NCBI RefSeq assembly: GCF_030406045.1
Contig: NZ_CP128988.1
Location: forward strand, 2,691,001 to 2,755,000
DNA length: 64,000 nt
Source: Thiohalobacter sp. IOR34
Lineage (GTDB): Bacteria > Pseudomonadota > Gammaproteobacteria > Thiohalobacterales > Thiohalobacteraceae
Direction of reading: 5' to 3'
This document shows, in pieces, positions 63,993 through 64,000 of the stretch. Every line of letters starts with the position of its first letter. Within the stretch, counting starts at the first letter, position 1. The translations under genes and the position numbers were made by a program. The notes beneath the pieces are model-generated. The model did not search any database. It was given only the letters and a program-made list of their open reading frames with translations, and was not told the origin of the DNA.

Positions 63993-64000
63993 GGCACCCC

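Overview
The window looks like chromosome of a high-G+C, probably autotrophic gammaproteobacterium, most likely a sulfur-oxidizer-like member of the Chromatiales or a neighbouring order. The evidence is the gene orders groEL-groES-fxsA-cutA-dsbD, asmA-SRPBCC-mutY-yggX and thiS-thiG-trmB (all typical of Gammaproteobacteria), a phosphoribulokinase gene (Calvin cycle), and the PrsK/PrsR/PrsT exosortase-associated regulators. The taxonomic placement is inference; no 16S gene is present.

Layout. 1-4756: groEL start, groES with a CIRCE operator, fxsA, a REP/120-bp tandem array, then cutA-dsbD. 4757-11981: PEP-CTERM-type regulators prsR and prsK, and the TPR lipoprotein PrsT, separated by REP clusters. 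11982-38141: a polysaccharide island read almost wholly on the minus strand. It holds GDP-fucose and GDP-mannuronate synthesis (fcl, gmd, algD), a polyisoprenyl-phosphate sugar transferase, an exosortase-EpsI fusion, three glycosyltransferases (one broken by an IS), a methyltransferase, a heparinase II/III-like lyase, a clan GH-A-like hydrolase, a Wzy-like polymerase, a flippase fused to an SGNH-like domain, four sulfotransferases and an ATP sulfurylase/APS kinase fusion. Two near-identical IS5-type elements sit inside it in inverted orientation. 38142-45068: REP clusters around a DUF433/DUF5615 pair, phosphomannomutase, nei, an MgtC-family protein, a decayed higBA locus carrying a MITE, and tRNA-Phe. 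45069-64000: housekeeping genes (yggX, mutY, asmA, a GspE/PilB-type ATPase, tRNA-Gly, an acyl-CoA synthetase, thiSG, trmB, prk, an HDOD protein, a copper-type P-ATPase) separated by large REP arrays.

Working model: phosphomannomutase feeds GDP-mannose (mannose-1-phosphate guanylyltransferase is not in the window) to Gmd/Fcl and AlgD. The glycosyltransferases build a repeat on undecaprenyl phosphate, PAPS from the Sat-APSK fusion supplies the sulfotransferases, and the flippase and polymerase finish the chain. The predicted product is a sulfated, fucose- and uronate-containing exopolysaccharide linked to an exosortase surface-protein system. 

The second striking aspect is roughly 100 copies (counted by eye) of a REP-like hairpin, arranged in about a dozen clusters with locus-specific spacers. 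They are wholly absent from the 26-kb polysaccharide island.
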